This document shows, piece after piece, positions 51,487-59,656 of a DNA stretch of 64,000 nucleotides; position 1 is the stretch's first letter, and the number at the start of each line of letters is the position of its first letter. The notes below the pieces were generated by a model. It was not told where the DNA came from and did not search any database. It worked only from the letters and a program-made list of their open reading frames with translations. A program made the translations under genes and the position numbers. The DNA is from Salipaludibacillus agaradhaerens (GTDB lineage Bacteria; Bacillota; Bacilli; Bacillales; Salisediminibacteriaceae), in the NCBI RefSeq assembly GCF_002019735.1, contig NZ_KV917378.1, positions 372,001 through 436,000 on the forward strand. Direction: 5' to 3'.

Positions 51487-52242
51487 TTAAACACGGACAC
51501 TGCTTTTAAGCATTTTTTTCATAAGAATCGCTGACTTCACCTTTGTTTTTAAGCAAGGGGAGATGTGTACCTGCTGATTAGTCGCCTTTATAGCGCTTTT
51601 TAAATCAGTCATTGTTGCGATTGGTTCAGGAAATGTGCTGTACACACTCCCATATTGTAAAAAATGATGTGTGTCACTTCCGCCGACAATCGGAAGGGAG
51701 AGTTCGTCGGCAAGGCGGGAAACATTTTGGACAAGTTGATCTTGTCCTTGTACGTATAAATCTTTTCCATTTAAATCAAACGCATCAAGCCTACTTAACA
51801 AGTCTCTGTCTAAATGGTGGAGTGGTGTACTATCTCGATAGGGGTGAGCACCAATTTTTATCATATTTAGCTCATCTGCCCAATCTAATAATTGCTTAAA
51901 AGGAACAAAATGGTCAGGCTCTGTAAACGGTTCTAGATGATGGCGCATTGCTCTAACTGATTCCCTTGCTCCTATTAACAAGATGTGGCCGGTCTCAGCA
52001 ATATCCACTTCAAGACCAGGGAATATTTTCAAGCCATTCGCATTATAATGATCGGATTCATAAGGGAAATGCTTATCTAATGAGTCATAAATGTCTGAAA
52101 AACGTAACGTATTAAAGTGCTCAGTCAAAGCGATAGCATTTAAATCATTCGCAAGCGCTTCTGTCACCATCGTATTGAAGTATGTTTCGTCAAAATACGT
52201 CTTCTTAGAAAGTTTCATATGGGTATGCAAATCAATATTCAT
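51487..52242 (-). CDS. PHP domain phosphoesterase at the end of the ECF operon
   Basis: A 251-residue PHP protein with metal ligands in IDLHTHMKLS at the N-terminus, ALTEHFNTLRF near 39, GLEVDI near 75, IGAHPYR near 133 and GGSDTHHF near 188. It has no polymerase or other extra domain, so it may dephosphorylate a small molecule. Start at the second ATG (52242) because AAGGAGA lies 9 bases upstream. It is the last gene of the ECF operon (16 bp after ecfT), which suggests that it processes the imported compound. Confidence 0.78.
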   Translation of the reverse strand: MNIDLHTHMKLSKKTYFDETYFNTMVTEALANDLNAIALTEHFNTLRFSDIYDSLDKHFPYESDHYNANGLKIFPGLEVDIAETGHILLIGARESVRAMRHHLEPFTEPDHFVPFKQLLDWADELNMIKIGAHPYRDSTPLHHLDRDLLSRLDAFDLNGKDLYVQGQDQLVQNVSRLADELSLPIVGGSDTHHFLQYGSVYSTFPEPIATMTDLKSAIKATNQQVHISPCLKTKVKSAILMKKMLKSSVRV

Positions 52243-52258
52243 TAGGCTCATTCTCCTT

Positions 52259-53077
52259 TTAATAAAATGATGTGACTAAAAATGCAGCGACTATATAGCA
52301 ACCTGATAAACTAAGAAAGGCTAGATCATGAAAACGAAAACGCATATGTTGCAATTTAATTTTCTTAACGTCAGGTGATGTAAGAGCACTGGAATATCCT
52401 TTTGATTCTAAGGCTTCCACTGTGGTCCTTGCTCGTTTGGCTGAACTTAAAATAAGGGGATAAAACGACAAGACAGCAATTTTTATTAAATAAACGACCA
52501 TTCTCCAATAAAGTAACCCCTTTTTCTCCGGTGCTTTTCCTCGTAAACGAAAGGATAAAAAAATTTGATGAAATTCTTCAACTAAGCTCGGAAGCATGCG
52601 ATACCCATAAGCGATTGAGAACGATACTTGACTAGGCACCCCAATGCTTAATAAGCCATCACTCAATTTTTCTGGATCCATTGAACTAAATACGACAATA
52701 CTTGCTAATGAAATGGTAGAAAGTTTTAACGTTAAAATTAGTAAGGGGAGGATGGTGTCTAAGTTTCCGCCAAAAAACCATGAAGCGATCAGTAAATAGC
52801 CCGCTTGACTGAGTAAGCCAAGGCAGAGAATGACAATGATGAGCGGGCTCACTTTAGTCATGATCGTCATAACGACCATTAGTGAAAAGAACGCGCCTAA
52901 AATAGCAGGGTCATGAATGAACCACGGTACAAACCCGAAAAATAAATACCATATAAACAATGTACGTGGATCTAATTTTGCAATAAATGTATCACCGTTA
53001 CCGTAAGCTGTGTTTAATAATTCAATTTTTACTTGTTCAACTGATAGGTTATCGAGAAGCCTTCGCGTATAGTTCAC
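52259..53077 (-). CDS. ecfT: ECF transporter transmembrane component (EcfT/CbiQ)
   Basis: A 272-residue membrane protein with five or six helices and the two coupling motifs of EcfT: the first around MLPSLVEEFHQI FLSFRLRG and the second AKRARTTVEALESKGY (Ala-Arg-Gly type). These bind the ATPase subunits. GTG start 53077 has AAGGAGG 8 bases upstream and overlaps the ATPase gene by 29 bp. It forms the energy module with the fused ATPase. Confidence 0.88.
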   Translation of the reverse strand: MNYTRRLLDNLSVEQVKIELLNTAYGNGDTFIAKLDPRTLFIWYLFFGFVPWFIHDPAILGAFFSLMVVMTIMTKVSPLIIVILCLGLLSQAGYLLIASWFFGGNLDTILPLLILTLKLSTISLASIVVFSSMDPEKLSDGLLSIGVPSQVSFSIAYGYRMLPSLVEEFHQIFLSFRLRGKAPEKKGLLYWRMVVYLIKIAVLSFYPLILSSAKRARTTVEALESKGYSSALTSPDVKKIKLQHMRFRFHDLAFLSLSGCYIVAAFLVTSFY

Positions 53078-54794
53078 AACAGTCTACCTCCTTACGTGTT
53101 GATTTCCACCTATTCACAAAATCGTCAACTGAATAAGAAAGGGATGAACCTCCAATATCTTTGCTCAGTTCGAGTATTTGTGGCGGAATAAGCCCTGCTT
53201 TTTTTAGTAAAGGGGTATTACTAAATACGGATTCTCTTGTCCCATCATGGAGGACTTTTCCTTCATGTAAGACGATGATGCGGTTAGCCCATTCTGCTAC
53301 GAGTTGCATGTCATGGGTAGCGATAATGACCGTTTCAACTTGCTCTTGTAGCTGACTCAACATATGAGTAATATCTTTCTTTGTAGCAATATCAAGGTTA
53401 GCAGTCGGCTCGTCTAACAAAATGATGTGGGGTTGCATAGCAACACCAATGGCGACAGAAGCCCGCCTTTGTTGCCCGCCGCTCAGTAATCGACCGTCTC
53501 GCTCTTGAATATCTTCAAGTCTGAACATGCGAATAATCTCATCTACGAAAGACTGATAGTTTGCTACTTTTCTCGCTTTAAGGTAAAATTCGATATCTTT
53601 TCGAATCGAATCTTCAATAAACATATCTTCTGGATTTTGATAAATGTATGTGACAATGTTAGCTAATTTTTCAGGAGAGGTAGTCTTCGTATGAAAGTCT
53701 TTTATCACCACATCGCCCTTATCAGGTTTAATGAGGCCTGTTAATAATTTTAGAAGTGATGATTTCCCTGCCCCGTTATTTCCCACTAGTGCGATTAAAT
53801 CGCCCTTTTCAAAAGATAGAGAAAGGTCATGAATGACTTTGTGCTTTTTCCTTGAGACCGTTTTATATGATACATCTATTCCTGTCATCGATATAATCGA
53901 TTCGCGGGTTGGAGAAAAAGAGACTTCTTTTTTAAATGTCGATTTAAAAAACATTGACTCGGACTGTTTAAAAAGTTTAATTGCTTCATCACACGTAATT
54001 GGATAGGAACTAGGAGAATCTTTCATATTAAGTTGGTAAGCAGCTTGGGTCACTTGGGGTGGAAAAATAGCATACGTCATTAATTGTTCGACTTCATTTA
54101 AAGCATGCTTCGTTTCCTTTTTCCAAACAAGTTGGCCTTCGTTCATGAGCAAAACGTGATGACAATAATCTGCAATAAATTCTGTATGGTGTTCAATGAC
54201 GATAATCGTCGTGCCTCTATTTTTATTAATATCTTTTAAAATGTCATAAAAAAGGCGGGCATGAACGGGATCGAGTTGGGCAACAGGCTCGTCTACGATA
54301 AGAATGTCTGGATCTAACGAGAGTGCACCGGCGAGGGCGAGTAAATGCTTTTGCCCGCCGCTTAGTTGCCAAACAAATTCGTCTAGATTGACATTTAATT
54401 GAGCTAACTTTAGTGCCCGTGCGCCCCTTTCTCGATAATCGGCATAGCCGTAGTTTAAACAAGCAAAGCTTGCATCATCGATCACTGTCGGGCGTACAAT
54501 TTGATTCTCAAAATCTTGATAAACATATCCGACATAACGGGAGAGGTCAGCCACTTTATGTTCACGCGTATCAAGCCCATTGATCATGACCTGTCCCGAA
54601 AAATCGCCTACATAATAATGTGGAATGATGCCATTTAGCAATTTGCATAAAGTGGATTTTCCACTTCCATTACCTCCTATTATGCCTACAAAATCCCCTT
54701 TTTCTAATGTAAAGGAAATGTTTGATAAAACGGGCTTTTCGCCGCCTGGATAGGTAAATGTCACATTTTCGATAGCAATATGATTATGACACAT
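53049..54794 (-). CDS. ECF transporter ATPase, two fused ABC domains
   Basis: A 581-residue tandem ATPase. The first half has Walker A GGNGSGKST, signature LSGGQ and Walker B ILIVDEP; the second has GNNGAGKSS, LSGGQQRR and IILLDEP. Both sites look active. Most ECF systems have separate EcfA1 and EcfA2, so this is the fused form. The start is placed at the fifth Met of the longer frame (ATG 54794) because GGTGAGG lies 6 bases upstream; it overlaps the S-component gene by 11 bp. Confidence 0.9.
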   Translation of the reverse strand: MCHNHIAIENVTFTYPGGEKPVLSNISFTLEKGDFVGIIGGNGSGKSTLCKLLNGIIPHYYVGDFSGQVMINGLDTREHKVADLSRYVGYVYQDFENQIVRPTVIDDASFACLNYGYADYRERGARALKLAQLNVNLDEFVWQLSGGQKHLLALAGALSLDPDILIVDEPVAQLDPVHARLFYDILKDINKNRGTTIIVIEHHTEFIADYCHHVLLMNEGQLVWKKETKHALNEVEQLMTYAIFPPQVTQAAYQLNMKDSPSSYPITCDEAIKLFKQSESMFFKSTFKKEVSFSPTRESIISMTGIDVSYKTVSRKKHKVIHDLSLSFEKGDLIALVGNNGAGKSSLLKLLTGLIKPDKGDVVIKDFHTKTTSPEKLANIVTYIYQNPEDMFIEDSIRKDIEFYLKARKVANYQSFVDEIIRMFRLEDIQERDGRLLSGGQQRRASVAIGVAMQPHIILLDEPTANLDIATKKDITHMLSQLQEQVETVIIATHDMQLVAEWANRIIVLHEGKVLHDGTRESVFSNTPLLKKAGLIPPQILELSKDIGGSSLSYSVDDFVNRWKSTRKEVDCCELYAKASR

Positions 54795-55659
54795 AGCGAT
54801 CCTCACCGTTCTTTGCGTTTTTTTGTTTTCTCATTAGCCAGATAGTCATAACAGAGATAAGGGCGGCTACTCCAATGACGATAAAGATAAAGCGTTCCCC
54901 AAAGAGAGCGACAAAATCAATATCCCATTCCACAAGGGTGATTTCCGCTTCAGCAAGAAATTCTGCAATCATGGCCATACCTGAAAGAATAATTAATATG
55001 ACGATGACCCGGGGACCAAGGACCTCTTTTAATGAATAGTTTAACGTATTATCACGAGGTTTCATGCCTAACAGCGGTTCTATTTTGCCATAGAGTCTTG
55101 GCACTAAATATAAGGTTGGGAGTAATGCGAATAAAATCCCTGAGAAGAGCACGTCATTTAAAAAAGAGAATCCTTCAATGACGACGATACTTTCAGCTAA
55201 TCCTGGGACTGCTTCAAGTTCCTCTACACCGATCCACACTTTTCCAATATCCACAACAGCACTAATGAATTGATGGATGGCCACACCGCTAATAGCAGCG
55301 ACACCGACTTGTAGTCGGTTTTTCGGATTTTTAACCATTGTTCCTGCAACATACATAGCAAGCGAAAAAGCAATAAACTTTTCTAATTCACCAAGTCCGC
55401 CAAATTGACCAAGCATAATTTCGCCGAAAATAACCTCGCCTAACGAAGCACCTACGGCTGCATAAAGAGGATGAAATAAAATACAAAGGGTCAGTGGAAT
55501 AAAGGCAAAGTATTCTACTGAAAATTCAACTGGTCCTAAATAGACTTTCGGTAAGAGCTCCGTGATCATGTTGGACAAACCGTAAAGCGACATGGATAAA
55601 ATAAAAACCATCATTTTCTGAGATTGCGTCAACGAGTAACGTTTTTTTAACTGCGTCAT
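54784..55659 (-). CDS. ECF transporter substrate-binding (S) component, specificity unknown
   Basis: A 291-residue membrane protein with about eight hydrophobic segments. A region near 80-130 (AAVGASLGEVIFGEIMLGQFG, core GASLGEVIFG) resembles substrate-binding parts of S components. It is longer than the usual 180-200 residues of single-domain S proteins. It is the first gene of the operon, divergent from an RpiR regulator. The substrate cannot be named; no riboswitch is seen upstream, which argues against a simple thiamine, cobalamin or riboflavin case. AAAGGAGG lies upstream. Confidence 0.72.
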   Translation of the reverse strand: MTQLKKRYSLTQSQKMMVFILSMSLYGLSNMITELLPKVYLGPVEFSVEYFAFIPLTLCILFHPLYAAVGASLGEVIFGEIMLGQFGGLGELEKFIAFSLAMYVAGTMVKNPKNRLQVGVAAISGVAIHQFISAVVDIGKVWIGVEELEAVPGLAESIVVIEGFSFLNDVLFSGILFALLPTLYLVPRLYGKIEPLLGMKPRDNTLNYSLKEVLGPRVIVILIILSGMAMIAEFLAEAEITLVEWDIDFVALFGERFIFIVIGVAALISVMTIWLMRKQKNAKNGEDRYVS

Positions 55660-55748
55660 GTGAGTGACTGCCTCCTTTAATTGAACTCTCCTTTAGTGTA
55701 ATTGGGAAATATTAATAAAGTTTTTATGTTATGTAAATATGATGTAAA

Positions 55749-55798
55749 AATTTCATGATTGAATTTAATGTATTAAAACATACATGTATAATGAAATT
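55749..55798 (+). promoter_or_regulatory. Promoter and nested palindromes in the ECF/RpiR divergent region
   Basis: AATTTCAT (55749) and ATGAAATT (55791) are inverted copies enclosing a perfect inner palindrome TTTAATGTATTAAA (55764-55777). A TATAAT at 55787 lies 17 bases from TTTAAT, so the inner palindrome covers the -35 of the regulator gene. It is a good candidate operator for the RpiR protein. Confidence 0.5.
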
Positions 55799-55829
55799 AC
55801 GAATCACTTAAGGGAGTGGAGATGATACA

Positions 55830-56660
55830 ATGCAACTATTCAATGTGAAAACAGCAAACTTGTCCCCTAATCAAATTAAAATTGCGGACTACATTAATCG
55901 CCATCTGCAAGATGTGCTCCTTTCTACAGAAAAGGAAATTGCAGAGGCTTTAAATGTGAGTACTGCATCAGTATCGCGATTTTGGAAAAGTGTGGGTTAT
56001 CATAATTTAAAAGATTTTAAGCGGAAAATGAGGGAAATTGATGTGACACCAGTTGGAAACTTTGAAAAAGCAATGGAAAGATTAACCGCTCATGAATGGC
56101 AACACGATCAACTGGAACAAGGAATGGCTAATTTAAAGGAAACGATGAGACATTTATCAGCGTCTCAATTTGACTTAGCAATAGAGGCACTAGTTAAAGC
56201 GGAGACCGTCTATATTTATAGTCCAGGGCCCTCAAAAGGATTAGGGGTGTTAATGCATCATCGGCTAAAACGATTTGGCCTCAACATCGTTCATATGACA
56301 AGTAGTGGAAGTGACATTTTAGAAGACATGGTACACTTTAAACGAGGGGATTTAGTCGTCTTATTTGGATTTGTACGTATGTTAAGTGAAGCAAAAGTGA
56401 TCCTTGACGACGCCAAGAAACGTGGTTATCAAACACTTCTCATTACAGATCAACTGATCTCAGAATTTACAGGGAAGGTGGATATCCAATTGTTCTCCAG
56501 TCGTGGTGAAAGAACAGATTTCCATTCGATGATAGGCCCAACCTTTTTAATCGAGAACGTGATTTTAGCCATAGGTATGAAAAAGGAAACGGAAGCACTG
56601 ACCCATTTAAAATCTCTAACGCAATTAAGAAGCATGTATGCTGATGAATTACCTAGGTAG
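55830..56660 (+). CDS. MurR/RpiR family transcriptional regulator
   Basis: A 276-residue regulator: N-terminal HTH of the RpiR type (TEKEIAEALNVSTASVSRFWK near 34-54, core NVSTASVSRF) and a C-terminal SIS domain (about 120-250) that in relatives binds a phosphosugar. It is divergent from the ECF operon and probably controls it. If the SIS domain follows the family, the effector may be a sugar phosphate, hinting at a sugar-linked substrate for the transporter. Confidence 0.88.
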   Translation: MQLFNVKTANLSPNQIKIADYINRHLQDVLLSTEKEIAEALNVSTASVSRFWKSVGYHNLKDFKRKMREIDVTPVGNFEKAMERLTAHEWQHDQLEQGMANLKETMRHLSASQFDLAIEALVKAETVYIYSPGPSKGLGVLMHHRLKRFGLNIVHMTSSGSDILEDMVHFKRGDLVVLFGFVRMLSEAKVILDDAKKRGYQTLLITDQLISEFTGKVDIQLFSSRGERTDFHSMIGPTFLIENVILAIGMKKETEALTHLKSLTQLRSMYADELPR

Positions 56661-56847
56661 GCTTTACTCGTTATAGCAAGCTAAAAATGAAGCGAAGGAA
56701 ACGAATTAACAAAGAGAAAGGAGGGCGTTTCATTAATTACTCGTTTTAAAGCTGTGAATGGTGCAACTAAGATGAGGGATTGTATAATTTTTGGTGAAGA
56801 TGGCGTATGTGAGAGCACTTTAAATTTTTATTAAGAGGTGAGCTGAT

Positions 56848-57915
56848 ATGTTATCGAATGACTTGACTGCCATGTTACAAATTGACTATCCAATCATTCA
56901 AGCACCGATGGCAGGAGGAATTACAACCCCTGAACTGGTGTCGTGTGTGTCGGAACATGGGGCTTTAGGCTCTATTGGTGCGGGTTATATGACACCACAA
57001 TCGTTACGTCAGCACATTAAAGACGTGCGAAAACGTACATCAAATCCTTTTAGCGTGAATGTGTTCGTTCCCAATGCATTTAATGTATCTATGGAAGAAG
57101 TGGAAGCATCGGTAAACCAATTGCGTCCCATCAGGAAAGCGTTAGGTGTTGAAGGCGGGAATCCTTCTTTACCTACACCAGCTTCAATGAAAAGAAACTT
57201 CGAGGAACAGATTAACGTTATTTTAGAAGAAAAGGTGCCAATTTGTTCCTTTACATTTGGTGTCCCGCCTAAAGAGGTAGTTGCTGAGTTAAAGAAAGAA
57301 AACGTGATATTAATGGGAACGGCCACAACTGTCAATGAAGCGATTTTATTAGAAAGCAAAGGAATGGATATGATTATTATCCAAGGTTCTGAAGCTGGCG
57401 GACATAGAGGGCATTTTTTAGCAGAACGCGACCAAAGTTTGATTGGGTTAATGTCACTCATTCCACAAGTATCTGATCATGTGACCATTCCAGTCATTGC
57501 CGCAGGTGGCATTATGGATGCTCGTGGCTTAGTTGCGGCTAGGTACTTAGGAGCTTCAGCTGTTCAAATGGGAACAGCCTTTTTAACATGTGCTGAAAGT
57601 GGCGCACATCCCACTTACAAAGAAGCCATCTTAAACGCCAATGAAGATGATATAGTTCTGACTAAAGCCTTTTCTGGAAAATGGGCGAGAGGGATAAAAA
57701 ATACATTTATCGATGATATGAAAGATTATACGTCTGTGCCCCCTTTTCCCGTGCAGAACACGCTCACGTCAGCTATTCGGAAAGCATCTGCTGATCAGCA
57801 TAACCCCGCATATATGTCACTATGGACAGGTCAAAATCCGAGACTTGCTACTGACCTCTCTGCCGCCACGTTCATTCAACATCTCGTTCAGGAAGTGAAA
57901 GTCATAACACGTTAA
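56848..57915 (+). CDS. Nitronate monooxygenase (2-nitropropane dioxygenase family)
   Basis: A 355-residue FMN-dependent enzyme of the NMO family. PIIQAPMAGGITTPELV at the N-terminus is the flavin-site motif, GSEAGGHRGHF near 190 holds the catalytic His region, and PVIAAGGIMDARG near 218 the phosphate site. It would oxidise alkyl nitronates such as propionate-3-nitronate in the cytosol. Relatives are often linked to fatty acid metabolism (FabK-like), but FabK-specific features were not checked. AAGAGGTGAG is the ribosome site. Confidence 0.88.
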   Translation: MLSNDLTAMLQIDYPIIQAPMAGGITTPELVSCVSEHGALGSIGAGYMTPQSLRQHIKDVRKRTSNPFSVNVFVPNAFNVSMEEVEASVNQLRPIRKALGVEGGNPSLPTPASMKRNFEEQINVILEEKVPICSFTFGVPPKEVVAELKKENVILMGTATTVNEAILLESKGMDMIIIQGSEAGGHRGHFLAERDQSLIGLMSLIPQVSDHVTIPVIAAGGIMDARGLVAARYLGASAVQMGTAFLTCAESGAHPTYKEAILNANEDDIVLTKAFSGKWARGIKNTFIDDMKDYTSVPPFPVQNTLTSAIRKASADQHNPAYMSLWTGQNPRLATDLSAATFIQHLVQEVKVITR

Positions 57916-58077
57916 ATAGCTCGTTTATTATGGGGGAATATGCTAAGACTAGTTTAAAAGCCATTTTTGAGAGGGTACAGTAATGAAAGAGGTGAATTCG
58001 TTGCAAAAATAGCAAGAACTCATATATGATCTTAGCATACGAAACCTAACTATAAGTCACAGTCAAAAGGAGATACA

Positions 58078-59544
58078 ATGGGACAGAAAGTCGATAACAC
58101 AGGATGGCAATTAGCCCATAGTTATGCGGAATTACCAACTATATTTTATAGTGACATTGCGTTATCACCAGTGTCGTCCCCTGACCTTGTCGTCTTAAAT
58201 GAGTCGTTAGCAGAGGACTTAGGTCTAGATGCTAATGAATTGAGAAAGGATGAAGGGATTGCGGTGCTTGCCGGTAATCGTACGCCAGAAGGGGGAAGTC
58301 CCCTTGCACAAGCTTATGCGGGTCATCAATTTGGTCACTTTACAATGCTTGGTGATGGAAGAGCCATGCTTATTGGTGAGCAAATAACCCCCAAAGGTCA
58401 TCGCGTGGATATCCAATTAAAAGGATCAGGAAGAACACCTTACTCACGAGGGGGAGACGGCCGGGCAGCACTAGGACCGATGCTAAGAGAGTATCTCATA
58501 AGTGAAGCGATGTATGCTTTAGGTGTTCCGACAAATCGCAGTTTAAGTGTGGTAAAAACAGGCGAGACCGTTATGAGGGAAACGCCATTAACTGGAGCTG
58601 TTCTCACACGTGTGGCTTCAAGTCACTTGCGAGTAGGGACTTTTGAATATGCGGCAAAGTGGGGAGACAAACAGGATCTACAAGCTCTCGCTGATTATGC
58701 TATAGCACGGCACTTTCCTCAAGGTCAAGAAACGGACCATCCTTATCATTTTTTATTGCAGCAAGTTATTGAACAGCAAGCATTGCTCGTGGCAAAGTGG
58801 CAATCTCTCGGTTTTATACATGGGGTCATGAACACGGATAATGTGACGATCAGTGGAGAAACGATCGATTATGGTCCTTGTGCCTTTATGAATACGTATG
58901 ACCCTGACACGGTGTTTAGTTCGATAGATGTTCAAGGCCGATATGCGTACGGAAATCAGCCGTATATAACAGGCTGGAATTTGGCCCGTTTAGCAGAGGC
59001 ATTGCTACCGTTATTAGCTGATGACGAAGACAAGGCGGTAGAAATGGCACAAGACGCTATTTCAGGATTTAGTGACAGCTATATGTCTTATTGGCTTGAA
59101 AACATGCGAGCGAAGTTAGGGTTATTTAATGAGGAAGAAGAGGATGAAGCTCTTATTAAAGATTTGCTCAGCTTAATGAAAACGTACGAAATGGATTACA
59201 CGAATACATTTATTGCCTTAATATTTGGAGAATGCAGACAGTTAGCATTGCCTGATAAGCCCGATTTTAAGCATTGGTATTCACGTTGGCAGGAGCGGTT
59301 AAAAAAACAAGACGCTTCTGATGAGGAAGTGCGTGATCTGATGAAAAAATCAAATCCTGCTGTCATACCAAGAAACCATCACGTGGAAGCAGCTCTCGAA
59401 GCGGCCGAACAACAAGATTTCAGTGTGATGAATCAACTTCTAGATGTGCTACTTAAACCTTATGACCATGAACGAGATCAAGACACTTATGCGAGCCCTC
59501 CGGAGCCATCGAATACGCCGTACAGAACCTTTTGTGGTACTTAA
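58078..59544 (+). CDS. selO: Protein adenylyltransferase SelO (YdiU/UPF0061)
   Basis: A 488-residue pseudokinase-fold enzyme that AMPylates proteins on Ser, Thr or Tyr. Signatures: [16 protein letters not shown] near 80, [17 protein letters not shown] near 115, [18 protein letters not shown] near 245 and PRNHHVE near 435. The C-terminus ends PYRTFCGT with a near-terminal Cys, in line with the redox control described for SelO. AAAAGGAG lies 7 bases before the ATG. It is not in an evident operon. Confidence 0.92.
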   Translation: MGQKVDNTGWQLAHSYAELPTIFYSDIALSPVSSPDLVVLNESLAEDLGLDANELRKDEGIAVLAGNRTPEGGSPLAQAYAGHQFGHFTMLGDGRAMLIGEQITPKGHRVDIQLKGSGRTPYSRGGDGRAALGPMLREYLISEAMYALGVPTNRSLSVVKTGETVMRETPLTGAVLTRVASSHLRVGTFEYAAKWGDKQDLQALADYAIARHFPQGQETDHPYHFLLQQVIEQQALLVAKWQSLGFIHGVMNTDNVTISGETIDYGPCAFMNTYDPDTVFSSIDVQGRYAYGNQPYITGWNLARLAEALLPLLADDEDKAVEMAQDAISGFSDSYMSYWLENMRAKLGLFNEEEEDEALIKDLLSLMKTYEMDYTNTFIALIFGECRQLALPDKPDFKHWYSRWQERLKKQDASDEEVRDLMKKSNPAVIPRNHHVEAALEAAEQQDFSVMNQLLDVLLKPYDHERDQDTYASPPEPSNTPYRTFCGT

Positions 59545-59572
59545 CAACCATCAATTTAATAATGAGAAACAG

Positions 59573-59605
59573 ATGTCGGCCATGCTTTAGCGTGGCCGAT
59601 TGTCA
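59573..59605 (+). terminator. Hairpin after selO, overlapping the mrfA promoter
   Basis: CGGCCATGC pairs with GCGTGGCCG (one wobble) across a 4-base loop. The T tract is poor (ATTGT), so termination may be weak. Its 3' edge touches the -35 of the mrfA promoter. Confidence 0.55.
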
Positions 59606-59628
59606 TGCAAACGTATATTCGCTATAAT
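59600..59628 (+). promoter_or_regulatory. Sigma-A promoter of mrfA-mrfB
   Basis: TTGTCA and a consensus TATAAT are spaced by 17 bases, about 29 bp before the start codon of mrfA. Confidence 0.75.
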
Positions 59629-59656
59629 GAGACAGAAGAGAACGGAGGGGGAAAGG

